From Candidatus Omnitrophota bacterium (GTDB lineage Bacteria > Hinthialibacterota > Hinthialibacteria > OLB16), in contig JACKFH010000011.1 of assembly GCA_020632575.1 (NCBI GenBank), positions 82,333-146,332 on the forward strand: a stretch of 64,000 nucleotides of DNA. The letters run 5' to 3'. Below are positions 1 to 8,613 of the stretch, in pieces. The notes below the pieces were generated by a model. The model saw only the letters and a program-made list of their open reading frames with translations, was not told where the DNA came from and searched no databases. The first letter of the stretch is position 1; every line of letters begins with the position of its first letter. Made by a program: the position numbers and the translations under genes.

Positions 1-2
1 AA

Positions 3-470
3 ATCGTCGGCTACGCCTCGGGGCTGATGAAGGGTTACTACAACCGCCCCGATTTAACGGACGAAGCGATCTGGCTGGACGAGCGCGGGCGCACCTATCT
101 GATGACCGGAGACATCGGCCGTCTCGATGAGGATGGCTACCTTTATGTCCTCGATCGAAAGAAAGACATGATTGTCTCTGGCGGAGTCAACATCTACGCC
201 TGCGACATCGAGGAGGTCTTTGTCACCCATCCCGAGGTGAAAGAGGTGAGCGTGATCGCCGCGCCGCACGAGAAATGGGGCGAGACTCCGGTGGCATTGG
301 TGATCCCCGAGGAATCCGCGAATGTCACGGAACAAGCGCTGATGGAATGGGCCAATGCGAGGCTGGGAAAATTCCAACGGGTGTCGCAGGTTCGCTTCGT
401 CAATGATTTTCCGAGGAATGCACTGGGGAAGGTGTTGAAGCGTGAGTTGAGGGATGAGTTTGGCGGATAG
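3..470 (+). CDS. AMP-dependent acyl-CoA synthetase/ligase, C-terminal part
   Basis: The reading frame is open from the window edge, so the N-terminal adenylation core lies upstream and only about 155 residues are seen. Visible ANL-superfamily signatures are KGYYNRP near the start, GDIGRLDEDGYLYVLDRK (hinge region before the mobile C-terminal domain), the following MIVSGG loop, and PRNALGKVLKRELR at the end, whose lysine is the usual adenylation (A10) lysine. The family activates a carboxylic acid to acyl-AMP and then to a CoA thioester. The acid cannot be deduced from the C-terminus; long- or medium-chain fatty acid ligases resemble it most. The stop is followed by hairpin repeats, so it probably ends its transcript. 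Confidence 0.9.
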   Translation: MVGYASGLMKGYYNRPDLTDEAIWLDERGRTYLMTGDIGRLDEDGYLYVLDRKKDMIVSGGVNIYACDIEEVFVTHPEVKEVSVIAAPHEKWGETPVALVIPEESANVTEQALMEWANARLGKFQRVSQVRFVNDFPRNALGKVLKRELRDEFGG

Positions 471-562
471 CGAGATCGCGCGTGTCCGACTCCGTTTCAA
501 GTGAGGGCCCTTTGCTCAGTGACCAAAGTCGGTTCAGGTGCGGAGGCAAACGGCCTGAGTTC

Positions 563-617
563 GCCACGGAATCAATTCCGTGGCTACGCAGAGAGCCGTC
601 CGTTGAAACGGACTCTT
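563..617. repeat. 55-bp double-hairpin repeat, copy 1
   Basis: Two adjacent inverted repeats: arms GCCACGGAAT / ATTCCGTGGC (563-572 and 575-584), then GTCCGTT / AACGGAC (598-604 and 607-613). The same 55-bp block recurs at 44810-44864 with the arms unchanged and differences only in the 6-base linker and one base of the second loop. It is intergenic, between a converging-out ligase end and a PQQ protein start. Confidence 0.85.
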
Positions 618-643
618 TAACCTACGAATGTCTTAACAGGGGA

Positions 644-665
644 AGTAGAGACTTTAATCTCTACT
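644..665. repeat. Short perfect hairpin before the PQQ gene
   Basis: Arms AGTAGAGA (644-651) and TCTCTACT (658-665) enclose a 6-base loop CTTTAA. It lies 28 bases upstream of the next start codon, so in the mRNA it could sit close to the ribosome binding site. It resembles the neighbouring hairpins in style but shares no stem sequence. Confidence 0.6.
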
Positions 666-692
666 CCTTCAAGGTTGGTCGGGAGGGCCATT

Positions 693-3600
693 ATGCGATT
701 CGGTATTCTTATCTTCACCTTTTTTTGCTCCATACAATCCCAATCCGCCGATTGGCCTCAGTTCAAGGCGGACGCGGGGAGGACCGGATACACGCCGGAA
801 CCGCTGGCCGAGGATCTGAACCTTAGGTGGGTTTACCATCCCGCTCATGCTCCCATGCCCGCTTGGCAAGCCGAGATGCGGATGCCCTTCGACCATGCCC
901 ACCAGGTGACCGTGGCAGAGGGCTTGGCTTTCTTCGGGAGTTCGGCAGATGGGAAAGTCTATGCGCTCGATGCGGACACGGGAAAAGAGAAATGGACTTT
1001 CTTCACCGAGGGTCCTGTCAGGTTCGCGCCGGCGTATTGGAAGGGGAAGGTTTTCGCCCCCTCGGATGACGGGTTCCTTTATTGTTTGAACGCGAGTAAT
1101 GGCTCTCTGATCTGGAAAAAGCGTGGAGGTCCAAATTCCGATTTGATTCTCGGGAACGATCGCATGATCTCGCACTGGCCAGTACGTGGGGCGCCCGCGA
1201 TTGTCGACGACATCCTTTACTACGCGGCGGGAATTTGGCCCTCCGAAGGAATCTTTATCTACGCCATCGATCCCGAAACTGGCGAAACCCTTTGGGTGAA
1301 TGAGGATTCCGGCGGGATGGAGATGGACCAGCCGCATGGCGGTGCGCGAGCCAAGAGCGGCGTCTCGGCGCAGGGTTACCTGATCGCCAACAAGGATTTT
1401 TTATTCCTCCCCACGGGGCGTGCGGTTCCGGCGGCGTTTAATCGGAATGATGGGTCTTTCCGTTATTTTCATCTACAAAGCAATCGTCGACTGGGCGGTT
1501 CGAACGCTCTCGCCACCGACGATTATCTCCTGATCAGCGATGCGGTTTTCGAAGCCTCGGGTGGCGAGAACTTGGGATCGCTGGGACAAACGGTGATGGC
1601 CGCTAGCCCGAAGGATCTGGTCTATTCGCAGGGGAGACAGCTCGCGGCGAACCATCTTGTCGGGCTGGCAACTTTGGAGATGACTGCCGATCGGAAGGGG
1701 GAGGAGACCACCAAATGGGTTTTGAAGACAAAGCCTTTCTGGACGATGAGCGTCCCTCATTCCGGGGCGACCTCTCTGATTATCGCCGGCGATGAAGTGG
1801 TTTCGGGAACCCATGGAAGAGTTTCGATCACCGACATCGAGGCCAACTCGGTGGTCTGGTCGGAAAACGTCGCGGGAGTCCCGCTCGGTCTCGCGGCGGC
1901 CGGCGGTCGGTTATTCGTTTCGACGGATGATGGGGCGATCTATTGTTTCGGCGGCGATCAACCCGATCCGATCGTGCACCGCAAAGAAAAGGACGCGGAT
2001 CCCTATGGGGAGAACGCGACCTACGCCCAAGCCGCGAAGGAGATCCTGGAGAAGAGCGGAGTCACCGAGGGTTACTGCCTCGACCTGGGATGCGGAGATG
2101 GGGCGTTGGCCTATGAACTCGCCCACCAATCAAATCTACGAATCTTTGGCATTGAATCGGATCCGGATAAACTGGCCGAGGCGCGCGCCAAATTGGATTC
2201 CGCGGGTCTCTATGGAACCAGGATCACTCTGGTCCAGGGCGATCCCAGCCATCATCCCTTCCCCGAGTATTTCGCCAACCTGGTGGTTTCCGGTCGGTCA
2301 GTTGTGGAAGGTGTCGAGGCGGCTCCCGGCGAGGGTGTCGAGCGGAGTCAGAGGCCCTATGGAGGCGTCGCTTGTCTCGGCAAACCGGGCGCCATGCAGG
2401 TGTCGACACGGGGCGAACTCGAAGGGACTGGAGACTGGACGCATCAGTATTCGAATCCCGCCAACACGATCTGTTCCAATGACCAACTGGTGAAAGGCCC
2501 GCTCGGGATCTTGTGGTTCCGCGACGCCGACCAAAAAATGCCGCAGCGTCATGGCCGCGGACCGGCGCCCCTTTTCGCCGAAGGCGTGCTGGTGGTCGAG
2601 GGCATGGACACGTTACGCGGAGCGGACGCTTACAACGGGCGGACGCTTTGGGAATACCCGCTACCGGGCATTTTGAATGATTACAACCAGGAACATCTGG
2701 TGGGAGCGGCGGCCACCAACTCGAATTTCTGTGTGGCGGATGGAAAGGTGTATGTTCGGCATGAGGACAAGTGTCTCCGAATCGATCTTCACTCGGGTGA
2801 ACTGTTGAAAACTTATACCGCTCCCCCGCCGCCTGATGGACGCTCGAACCGGACCTGGGGATATATCGCTTGCGAGGAAGGAATCCTGTACGGCTCCCTG
2901 TCGGATGAGGGGCATGTGATCAAGAAGGCCTTTCGTGAGTCCTATATGAACAACCTCTTTTCGGAGTCTTATTTCTTCTTCGCGCTCGACACGGAGACCG
3001 GCGAAGTGAAATGGACCTTCGAACCGAGAGATTCGATCCGTCACAATGCGATCGCGATCGGGGAAGGCAAAGTTTTTCTGATCGACCGCCCCAAGGCGCC
3101 GATGGACCTGGCCGACTCAGTCGCCAAATCGAGGAGACGCGGTCAGGAGCCGGGCGGAACAGAGGAGGTTCAATCTCAAATTCATAAACCTGGCGTGCTC
3201 CTCGCGCTTGATTCGCAAAGTGGCGACGTCCTTTGGAAGGATGAGGAGGATGTTTATGGGACCCTCCTCGCTCTCTCCGAGGATCACGATGTCCTACTCA
3301 TGGGATATCAGGACACCCGGTTCAAGCAGAGTTCCGAGATCGGAGGACGCATGAGCGCCTATCGCGCCGAGGAGGGGAGCCGACTCTGGGATCGCAATAT
3401 CGAGCGACCGATGGGATACCGATCCTCTTCGCGCCCGATCATCAACGACCGGACGGTTTACCTTGAACCGGGGGCCTTCGATCTGATGACCGGTGAGGAC
3501 ATCGGGTTCTCGATGGAGCGTTCCTATGGGTGCGGGATGATCACCAGTTCGGAAAACATGATGTTCTTCCGTTCGGCCACGCTCGGTTATGTCGATCTCG

Positions 3601-3764
3601 AGGCGAACGCCGGCACCGAAAATTTTGGCGGCATCCGCCCGGGATGCTGGATCAACGCCATCCCGGCGGGCGGTCTGGTGCTGATGCCGGACGCCACCGC
3701 GGGCTGCACTTGTTCTTATCTGAACCGCGCCAGCATCGCGTTACACCACTACGGGACGCGGTGA
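693..3764 (+). CDS. Secreted PQQ-like beta-propeller protein with an inserted SAM-methyltransferase-like domain
   Basis: A signal peptide (residues 1-19, hydrophobic LIFTFFCSI) precedes a DWPQFKADAGRTGY opening typical of PQQ/BamB-like propellers. Repeats of the YALDADTGKEKW type follow on both sides of an insertion at about residues 455-540. The insertion carries YCLDLGCGDGALAYELA, the GxGxG SAM-binding loop of class I methyltransferases, followed by an acidic FGIESDP strand end. Propeller repeats such as LDTETGEVKW and LDSQSGDVLW resume to the C-terminus. I chose ATG 693 because GGGAGG lies 7-12 bases upstream and it starts the signal peptide; a TTG at 675 is in frame. A methyltransferase in an exported protein would lack SAM unless the protein stays cytosolic, so the insert may only bind or scaffold. 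A propeller role in carbohydrate or alcohol oxidation is inferred only from the fold. Confidence 0.85.
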   Translation: MRFGILIFTFFCSIQSQSADWPQFKADAGRTGYTPEPLAEDLNLRWVYHPAHAPMPAWQAEMRMPFDHAHQVTVAEGLAFFGSSADGKVYALDADTGKEKWTFFTEGPVRFAPAYWKGKVFAPSDDGFLYCLNASNGSLIWKKRGGPNSDLILGNDRMISHWPVRGAPAIVDDILYYAAGIWPSEGIFIYAIDPETGETLWVNEDSGGMEMDQPHGGARAKSGVSAQGYLIANKDFLFLPTGRAVPAAFNRNDGSFRYFHLQSNRRLGGSNALATDDYLLISDAVFEASGGENLGSLGQTVMAASPKDLVYSQGRQLAANHLVGLATLEMTADRKGEETTKWVLKTKPFWTMSVPHSGATSLIIAGDEVVSGTHGRVSITDIEANSVVWSENVAGVPLGLAAAGGRLFVSTDDGAIYCFGGDQPDPIVHRKEKDADPYGENATYAQAAKEILEKSGVTEGYCLDLGCGDGALAYELAHQSNLRIFGIESDPDKLAEARAKLDSAGLYGTRITLVQGDPSHHPFPEYFANLVVSGRSVVEGVEAAPGEGVERSQRPYGGVACLGKPGAMQVSTRGELEGTGDWTHQYSNPANTICSNDQLVKGPLGILWFRDADQKMPQRHGRGPAPLFAEGVLVVEGMDTLRGADAYNGRTLWEYPLPGILNDYNQEHLVGAAATNSNFCVADGKVYVRHEDKCLRIDLHSGELLKTYTAPPPPDGRSNRTWGYIACEEGILYGSLSDEGHVIKKAFRESYMNNLFSESYFFFALDTETGEVKWTFEPRDSIRHNAIAIGEGKVFLIDRPKAPMDLADSVAKSRRRGQEPGGTEEVQSQIHKPGVLLALDSQSGDVLWKDEEDVYGTLLALSEDHDVLLMGYQDTRFKQSSEIGGRMSAYRAEEGSRLWDRNIERPMGYRSSSRPIINDRTVYLEPGAFDLMTGEDIGFSMERSYGCGMITSSENMMFFRSATLGYVDLEANAGTENFGGIRPGCWINAIPAGGLVLMPDATAGCTCSYLNRASIALHHYGTR

Positions 3765-3841
3765 TTCTTTGTTAGATTTTTATTTCTGATCATGGTAAAA
3801 TTCGACACTCGCTGGACACATCCCGAGTGTCGGAGTCTTGC

Positions 3842-6800
3842 ATGATTTTTTCGCGGTGTGGCCTCCTCATTTTTCTCATTTCCCTGGCGATGGCGTGGGC
3901 TCCCTGCCTTGCCCAAGAATCGTCATCCTCCACCCGAGGGGATTTTTTTCTATCCCAAACCGATGTTTGGCATTCCCTATCGAAGGACGACCGAATCGAC
4001 GCCCCATCGATCTTGGAAATCTTGGAGAATTGGAAACTCTATTCGGGCGGGTCAATCCTTTTGGATGAACTGGTAATTGGAACCTCATGGGGCGGAGTGA
4101 CCGGGACCATCGAGGGGTTCGAGGAGCCCGCGTCTGTCGGGTTTTCCGCCGGCTCTTTCGATCGGAACTACACAATTACACTCAAGCAAGTGAAAGATCC
4201 AAACACCGATCGTTTGGCGCCGACCATCGGCGTCCTAAAGAGCCCAGCCAAAGGGAATCCGGTTCAAAAAGGAGAAGTTCCGACTTTCACAGTCCAGATT
4301 CCCATCAATCTCGAAGAGGTCGAAAAATGGACTGAGGATCTGGACGAAGTGAAAGTTGTCTATGAAAGCCGGTACACGCGAGGCTGGCTGACCGTCCCCA
4401 CCACGATCGATCCGGGGAGACAAGTCGCCACTGGGAGGGTTCCGTTATACGACCTCTATTCTAATTCCGACCTTTTGATCACGGTCAGCATCGAAGGGCC
4501 CTACTACGCGGGCTATCATCAAGAGGAAGGGTTCATTCTGGTGGACGCAGATTCTCCGGAAGGAACGAATGATTTGGACCCTTTATTAAATGCCGCGGAG
4601 TACGAGCGAATCTTGATCCTGCTTCATGACATTCTTGGTTCCGCTGAGGACTGGAATCATCCGGAGGATTTTCCAAAGGAATTCGAGGAAGAATACAATT
4701 ACATCCTCTATGGTCAGTATCAATCCTTGAGACGGGAAATCTCCCCCCTCAGTCCTTATGGGAAGAAGAGTGCGAGCGCGCGGGCCGCGAGGATTCTATG
4801 GGATCACTTTCTTCAGGAATCGGGAAACCGGAATCTCGCGAGCTTTACGTCGGCCGAAATCGATCTGGTCGGGCACGGCCAAGGCGGCGTGGTGGGTCGA
4901 TGGTTCCTGGAGGAGTTTCCCAAGGATCGGGTGGAAGCCGAGATGCTCGTTGACAACTGCCGGATGATCGATCGATTCCTCTCGCTCGACGCGCCGCATA
5001 ACGGAATCGATTTCAACGCGCTCCGGGCCGCCATTGTCCCGAATCGAGTTCCCTCGGCTGCTTTTGATGACATTGAGGTAATCGGCCAGGAAGGTCTTTT
5101 GGGGACGAACTATCTCAACCGTTGGGTTGAGGTCAATTATATTCCATTTCAAAACCTCTATTCGATTGCGGTCGACGACGATCTCATTGTTCCCAACGAA
5201 TCGGCGCTTTATCTCGAAGCGGATCAAGAATCCTCAATTGACCTCGGAGGCGGTTCTCCGGGGGAAACGGGGCACGATCGGGTTCATACCGAGATGGGCG
5301 AAAACGGTGTCGGGAATACGGTGGCGGGTTGGTTCGGCTTTCAGGAACCCAGTTCTCCAAATTTCTTCCTTGTGAGAAAAGATGGGACGGGAGACTTCAC
5401 CACCATCCAGGGCGCGCTCGACGCGATGGATTACAATGACGGAATCCCGAATGTCGTCGTTGTTGGACCCGGCGTTTATGACCAGCAGCTCACACCGAAC
5501 GGCGATGCGGGGGTCGACTCGGCGCGTTATCCTAATGTTTTCGACATGACCCAGGAGGCGGTCGAGCAGGCATTCGTCAGTCACACCGACCCTCTCACGA
5601 TTCGTGGCGAGAACCCCAACGACCCACCGGTGATCACGTATCTCGATGGAGCGGATAGGGGGCAACAACCCTACGGTTGGTTTGTATCGGACCCGTCAGT
5701 CTTTGTGGAGACCAATGTGTATCACTGCGGGAATAATGTAACCTACAAGAACCTCGAATTCCGCCATGGGACTCTCGGTTATTGCATGAACGGCATGTCC
5801 TCTGGAACGGTGTTTGTGGATTGCCTGTTTACAAATGGTACGCTCTCAAACCAAGGCCACGATGACTATTGGGACTTCGGCAACAACGTCGATTTCACGA
5901 GCGCGGTCAATCCGAAGATCGGCGCCAACAACGAGTACTTCTTTGAGAATTGTATCTTCGATGGCCGAAGCACGGTGGACGGCTCTCTCTTCGGCAGTAA
6001 CGCCATCTATTTTCATGGGTACGATTCGATTGGAACGCCGGAGACCTTTCTCGGCCTGGGGGGCGTCACGGCCAAGGGATGCATTTTCAGGAATTGGGAG
6101 GATGCGATTTTCCAAATCCGGGGTCGGGAGGAGTACGACCGGAGCCTTGACCATTTGATCATCGAGGACTGTTTCAGCCACAATGTGGAGAACTTGGCGA
6201 TCCTGGAGGGCGCCACTCGCTTGGGGATTGTGAATCGCTGTGTTCACGATATGTCGGGACGTGAGTCGTTCATCCGATTGGAGGAGCGTTCATGGGGCCT
6301 TCCCGCGAATGTAATCGTGGCCAACAACATTATCAGTGGGACCAGCGATCGGGGGAGCATTCTGAGGATCCATGTGAACACTCACGCCGGGAGCGTCGCC
6401 TACCAACACGCTGATTGGCATATCGTCAACAACACTTTTTACGGTCACGACTCCGCGGCCATCATTACGGATGGGACCCCCGACCCTGGAAATACCGTCC
6501 ACGTGACCATCGCCAACAACATTATCCATGGGGATGGGAGCGAGATGGCGGTGGGGATTCAACACGAGGCTGCAGGAGGAGAGTTCTCACTCATCAACAA
6601 TGGATTTTTTGGAAACGCTGGAGGCGATTTCAGCGGATCGGGTGTCACGCCGATTAAGAACGAAGGGGCAGTCTATAGCGATCCCTCTTATTGGGATGGG
6701 ACGTTCCTCAACATACCGGTGGTCGCGAATTGGTATTTCAAGCCCCTACAAGCTTTCAATCCCGCTGTTGATTACCTTGGAGCGGGATCCCCTCCGGAGT

Positions 6801-6937
6801 ACGAGGCGGTGCGAGATTGGGTGGGGAATTGGGATGTCGATCAAAGCGATACAAGAACAAGTGGGAATGTGGACATTGGGGCGCAGCAAGAAGACTTTGT
6901 GGATGTTTTCCCATTCCTCGACTGGGGCGGTTTCTAG
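3842..6937 (+). CDS. Secreted alpha/beta-hydrolase-like protein fused to a right-handed beta-helix
   Basis: The signal peptide MIFSRCGLLIFLISLAMAW ends near a PCLAQ cleavage site. Residues about 255-500 look like a lipase-type alpha/beta hydrolase: ILILLHDILGSAEDW supplies the oxyanion-side strand and IDLVGHGQGGVVGRW is the nucleophile elbow. The canonical GxSxG serine is Gly346 here (codon GGC), so ordinary esterase catalysis is unlikely. From about residue 510 (FFLVRKDGTGDFTTIQGALD) to the end is a pectin-lyase-fold parallel beta-helix with many NNxI/NN turns, ending in an NVDIGAQQ motif common in such proteins. The start at ATG 3842 has GGAG six bases upstream; GTG 3827 is the in-frame alternative. 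It could bind or process a surface polysaccharide. Function is inferred from folds only. Confidence 0.8.
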   Translation: MIFSRCGLLIFLISLAMAWAPCLAQESSSSTRGDFFLSQTDVWHSLSKDDRIDAPSILEILENWKLYSGGSILLDELVIGTSWGGVTGTIEGFEEPASVGFSAGSFDRNYTITLKQVKDPNTDRLAPTIGVLKSPAKGNPVQKGEVPTFTVQIPINLEEVEKWTEDLDEVKVVYESRYTRGWLTVPTTIDPGRQVATGRVPLYDLYSNSDLLITVSIEGPYYAGYHQEEGFILVDADSPEGTNDLDPLLNAAEYERILILLHDILGSAEDWNHPEDFPKEFEEEYNYILYGQYQSLRREISPLSPYGKKSASARAARILWDHFLQESGNRNLASFTSAEIDLVGHGQGGVVGRWFLEEFPKDRVEAEMLVDNCRMIDRFLSLDAPHNGIDFNALRAAIVPNRVPSAAFDDIEVIGQEGLLGTNYLNRWVEVNYIPFQNLYSIAVDDDLIVPNESALYLEADQESSIDLGGGSPGETGHDRVHTEMGENGVGNTVAGWFGFQEPSSPNFFLVRKDGTGDFTTIQGALDAMDYNDGIPNVVVVGPGVYDQQLTPNGDAGVDSARYPNVFDMTQEAVEQAFVSHTDPLTIRGENPNDPPVITYLDGADRGQQPYGWFVSDPSVFVETNVYHCGNNVTYKNLEFRHGTLGYCMNGMSSGTVFVDCLFTNGTLSNQGHDDYWDFGNNVDFTSAVNPKIGANNEYFFENCIFDGRSTVDGSLFGSNAIYFHGYDSIGTPETFLGLGGVTAKGCIFRNWEDAIFQIRGREEYDRSLDHLIIEDCFSHNVENLAILEGATRLGIVNRCVHDMSGRESFIRLEERSWGLPANVIVANNIISGTSDRGSILRIHVNTHAGSVAYQHADWHIVNNTFYGHDSAAIITDGTPDPGNTVHVTIANNIIHGDGSEMAVGIQHEAAGGEFSLINNGFFGNAGGDFSGSGVTPIKNEGAVYSDPSYWDGTFLNIPVVANWYFKPLQAFNPAVDYLGAGSPPEYEAVRDWVGNWDVDQSDTRTSGNVDIGAQQEDFVDVFPFLDWGGF

Positions 6938-6997
6938 GCGCGCCAAGGGACGGCCCGTCGATAAGGGTACGGTTGTTCAGTTCTTCGCAGGCTCGAA

Positions 6998-7345
6998 TCA
7001 ACTCGTGGACAGACCCATTTCCGATGGGTTTGTGGGACGCCCAACGATTGGCGTCCTCTTGATTTGTTTCAGCAATTTCGATTCCTCCCGATGCGCCCTA
7101 AACAGATCCCATCGCATCTGAAGGTTCAACCAGAAATCAGGCGAGTTCCCGAAGAATTTGGACAACCGAAGCGCGGTGCTTGGTGTGACCCCCCTCTTGC
7201 TGTTGACGATCTCATTGATTCTCTGGTAGGGAACACGAATTTCGTCAGCGAGTTTCTGTTGTGTGATCCCCATTGGTTGGAGAAACTCCTCGAGCAACAT
7301 TTGACCCGGGTGGGTCGGTTCACGATGATTGGGGACTCGGACCAT
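6998..7345 (-). CDS. higA: HigA-family antitoxin (XRE-type helix-turn-helix)
   Basis: A 115-residue protein with the HigA/VapI layout: HPGQMLLEEFLQPMGITQQKLADEI, then the recognition helix region PYQRINEIVNSKRGVTPSTALRLSKFFG and SPDFWLNLQMRWDL. These are hallmark residues of addiction-module antidotes that bind HigB and repress their own operon. ATG 7345 has AGGAAG a few bases upstream; a TTG at 7378 is in frame but less likely. In higBA operons the toxin lies directly upstream of higA. Here that position holds only fragments (next entry), so this antitoxin looks orphaned. The tail RTPIVGRPTNPSEMGLSTS is unrelated to the core family. Confidence 0.88.
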   Translation of the reverse strand: MVRVPNHREPTHPGQMLLEEFLQPMGITQQKLADEIRVPYQRINEIVNSKRGVTPSTALRLSKFFGNSPDFWLNLQMRWDLFRAHREESKLLKQIKRTPIVGRPTNPSEMGLSTS

Positions 7346-7361
7346 TGTTTTCTTCCTTTCG

Positions 7362-7420
7362 CTAGTGGTAATCGACAATCTGACAATCTCATGGATCTAG
7401 TGCAATTGGAACATACGGAA
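7362..7420 (-). pseudogene. Possible relict 3' end of a higB toxin gene
   Basis: On the minus strand a frame ends QIVDYH followed by TAG at 7362-7364, 16 bases before the higA start. HigB toxins characteristically end in (E)IVDYH and sit at this spacing. An exact 8-bp tandem duplication (GACAATCT at 7374-7381 and 7382-7389, plus strand) breaks the frame; removing one copy restores IHEIVDYH. An in-frame TAG still precedes those codons, and nothing convincing of the toxin body remains. The reading rests on a short match and could be chance. Confidence 0.35.
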
Positions 7421-7636
7421 CCTCTTTACATAATCAATACTCTTCCGATCCCCGTTGGGCGTCGATGGGGATTCGCGATTTGGGGGAGGTATTAGCCCGA
7501 CCTTAGCGTGGCCCATGCCTGCAGAAAGCCCGCTGTCTTAAATGAGAAAGCGTGGTATTCTCGATTTTCCTGTTTGAATCATGGAATTCCATGGAAAAGA
7601 AACATGGAAGACATGGAATGAAGGGTGGAGGGCCCG

Positions 7637-8602
7637 ATGAGATATTTCTTTTTGCGATTCACTTTTGTTCTCGCGATTGCTGGTTGGAGTCTGTGCGCGT
7701 CCTTTGCGCAGGATGAGGCGCTTCAGAAGGAGGAGGACCTCAATTTCGCGCTCTGTCCGAAAGCCCTGAACAACCCGTTTTGGGATGAGGTGCGGCTGGG
7801 CATGGAGCAGGCGGCGCTGGAACTGGGGGTCAAGGCCGAGTTTGTCGGTCCGACCGAGGCAGACGCAAGCCTGCAGATTCAAAAGATCGAGGCCCTTCTT
7901 CAGACTGGGATCGACGGGATTGGGATCGCGCCGAATGTGCCGGAGAGCGTGGTCGATGTGATCGCCAAGGCGCGGGACATGGGGATCCCTGTGATCTGTT
8001 TCGACTCCGACTCACCCGAATCCGAGCGACTCTGTTATGTCGGAACCTTTAACGAGTCGGCGGGCTACGAGGCCGGGAAGCTGATGAAGAAATTCATGCC
8101 GGATGGCGGCAAGATCCTGATTGTCAGCGGCGGCGCGGGCGCGTTGAACCACCAGGAGCGGATCGCTGGTTTCGAGCGGGGGATCGAAGATGGAGATATC
8201 GAAGTCGCCGATATCCAATACTGCAATGACGATCTGAACCGAGCCACTCAACTCATCGAGGCTTATGTCTCGGCCCACCCGGACCTCGATGGGATCTTTT
8301 GCACCGCCTCCTGGGCGGTCTCCGCCGCGAATGTCCGTCGTGATAAGGAATTGGATCTGGTCATCGTCGGGTTTGACACGATCGAAGCCGAGGTTCAACT
8401 GGTGAAGGACGGTTTAATCGAGGGACTGGTGGGGCAGAACCCGGTGGGAATGGGTTATGAATCTCTCCGCACCCTCTTTCGTCTCCATCAGGCGGGCGAG
8501 GACATGGAGGACATCGCGGACGATATCGACACGGGTTCGGTCATTGTGACTCCCGAGAATGTCGAGGAGTTCGCGAACGATAAGGGATACGCCCTCAAAT
8601 AA
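7637..8602 (+). CDS. Periplasmic sugar-binding protein of an RbsB-type ABC importer
   Basis: A signal peptide (FFLRFTFVLAIAGWSLCASFAQ) is followed by a type I periplasmic-binding-protein fold of the ribose/galactose class: NFALCPKALNNPFWDEVRLGME, LLQTGIDGIGIAPNVPESV, GIPVICFDSDSPESERLCYVGTFNESAGYEAGKLM, then the hinge-to-C-lobe region GKILIVSGGAGALNHQERIAGFE and DLVIVGFDTIEAEVQLVKDGLIEGLVGQNPVGMGYES. Length, about 320 residues, is normal. ATG 7637 is preceded by GGAGG; a GTG at 7625 is in frame. The permease follows 11 bases downstream, so the two are cotranscribed. No ATP-binding subunit is nearby. The ligand is probably a pentose, hexose or related small sugar, but the sequence does not show which. 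Confidence 0.92.
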   Translation: MRYFFLRFTFVLAIAGWSLCASFAQDEALQKEEDLNFALCPKALNNPFWDEVRLGMEQAALELGVKAEFVGPTEADASLQIQKIEALLQTGIDGIGIAPNVPESVVDVIAKARDMGIPVICFDSDSPESERLCYVGTFNESAGYEAGKLMKKFMPDGGKILIVSGGAGALNHQERIAGFERGIEDGDIEVADIQYCNDDLNRATQLIEAYVSAHPDLDGIFCTASWAVSAANVRRDKELDLVIVGFDTIEAEVQLVKDGLIEGLVGQNPVGMGYESLRTLFRLHQAGEDMEDIADDIDTGSVIVTPENVEEFANDKGYALK

Positions 8603-8613
8603 GGTCGGAATTC

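Noticed and set aside
482..826. 114-codon frame spanning the hairpin repeats before the PQQ gene
   Set aside because: It is made of the repeat arms and part of the PQQ gene in another frame; no family similarity.
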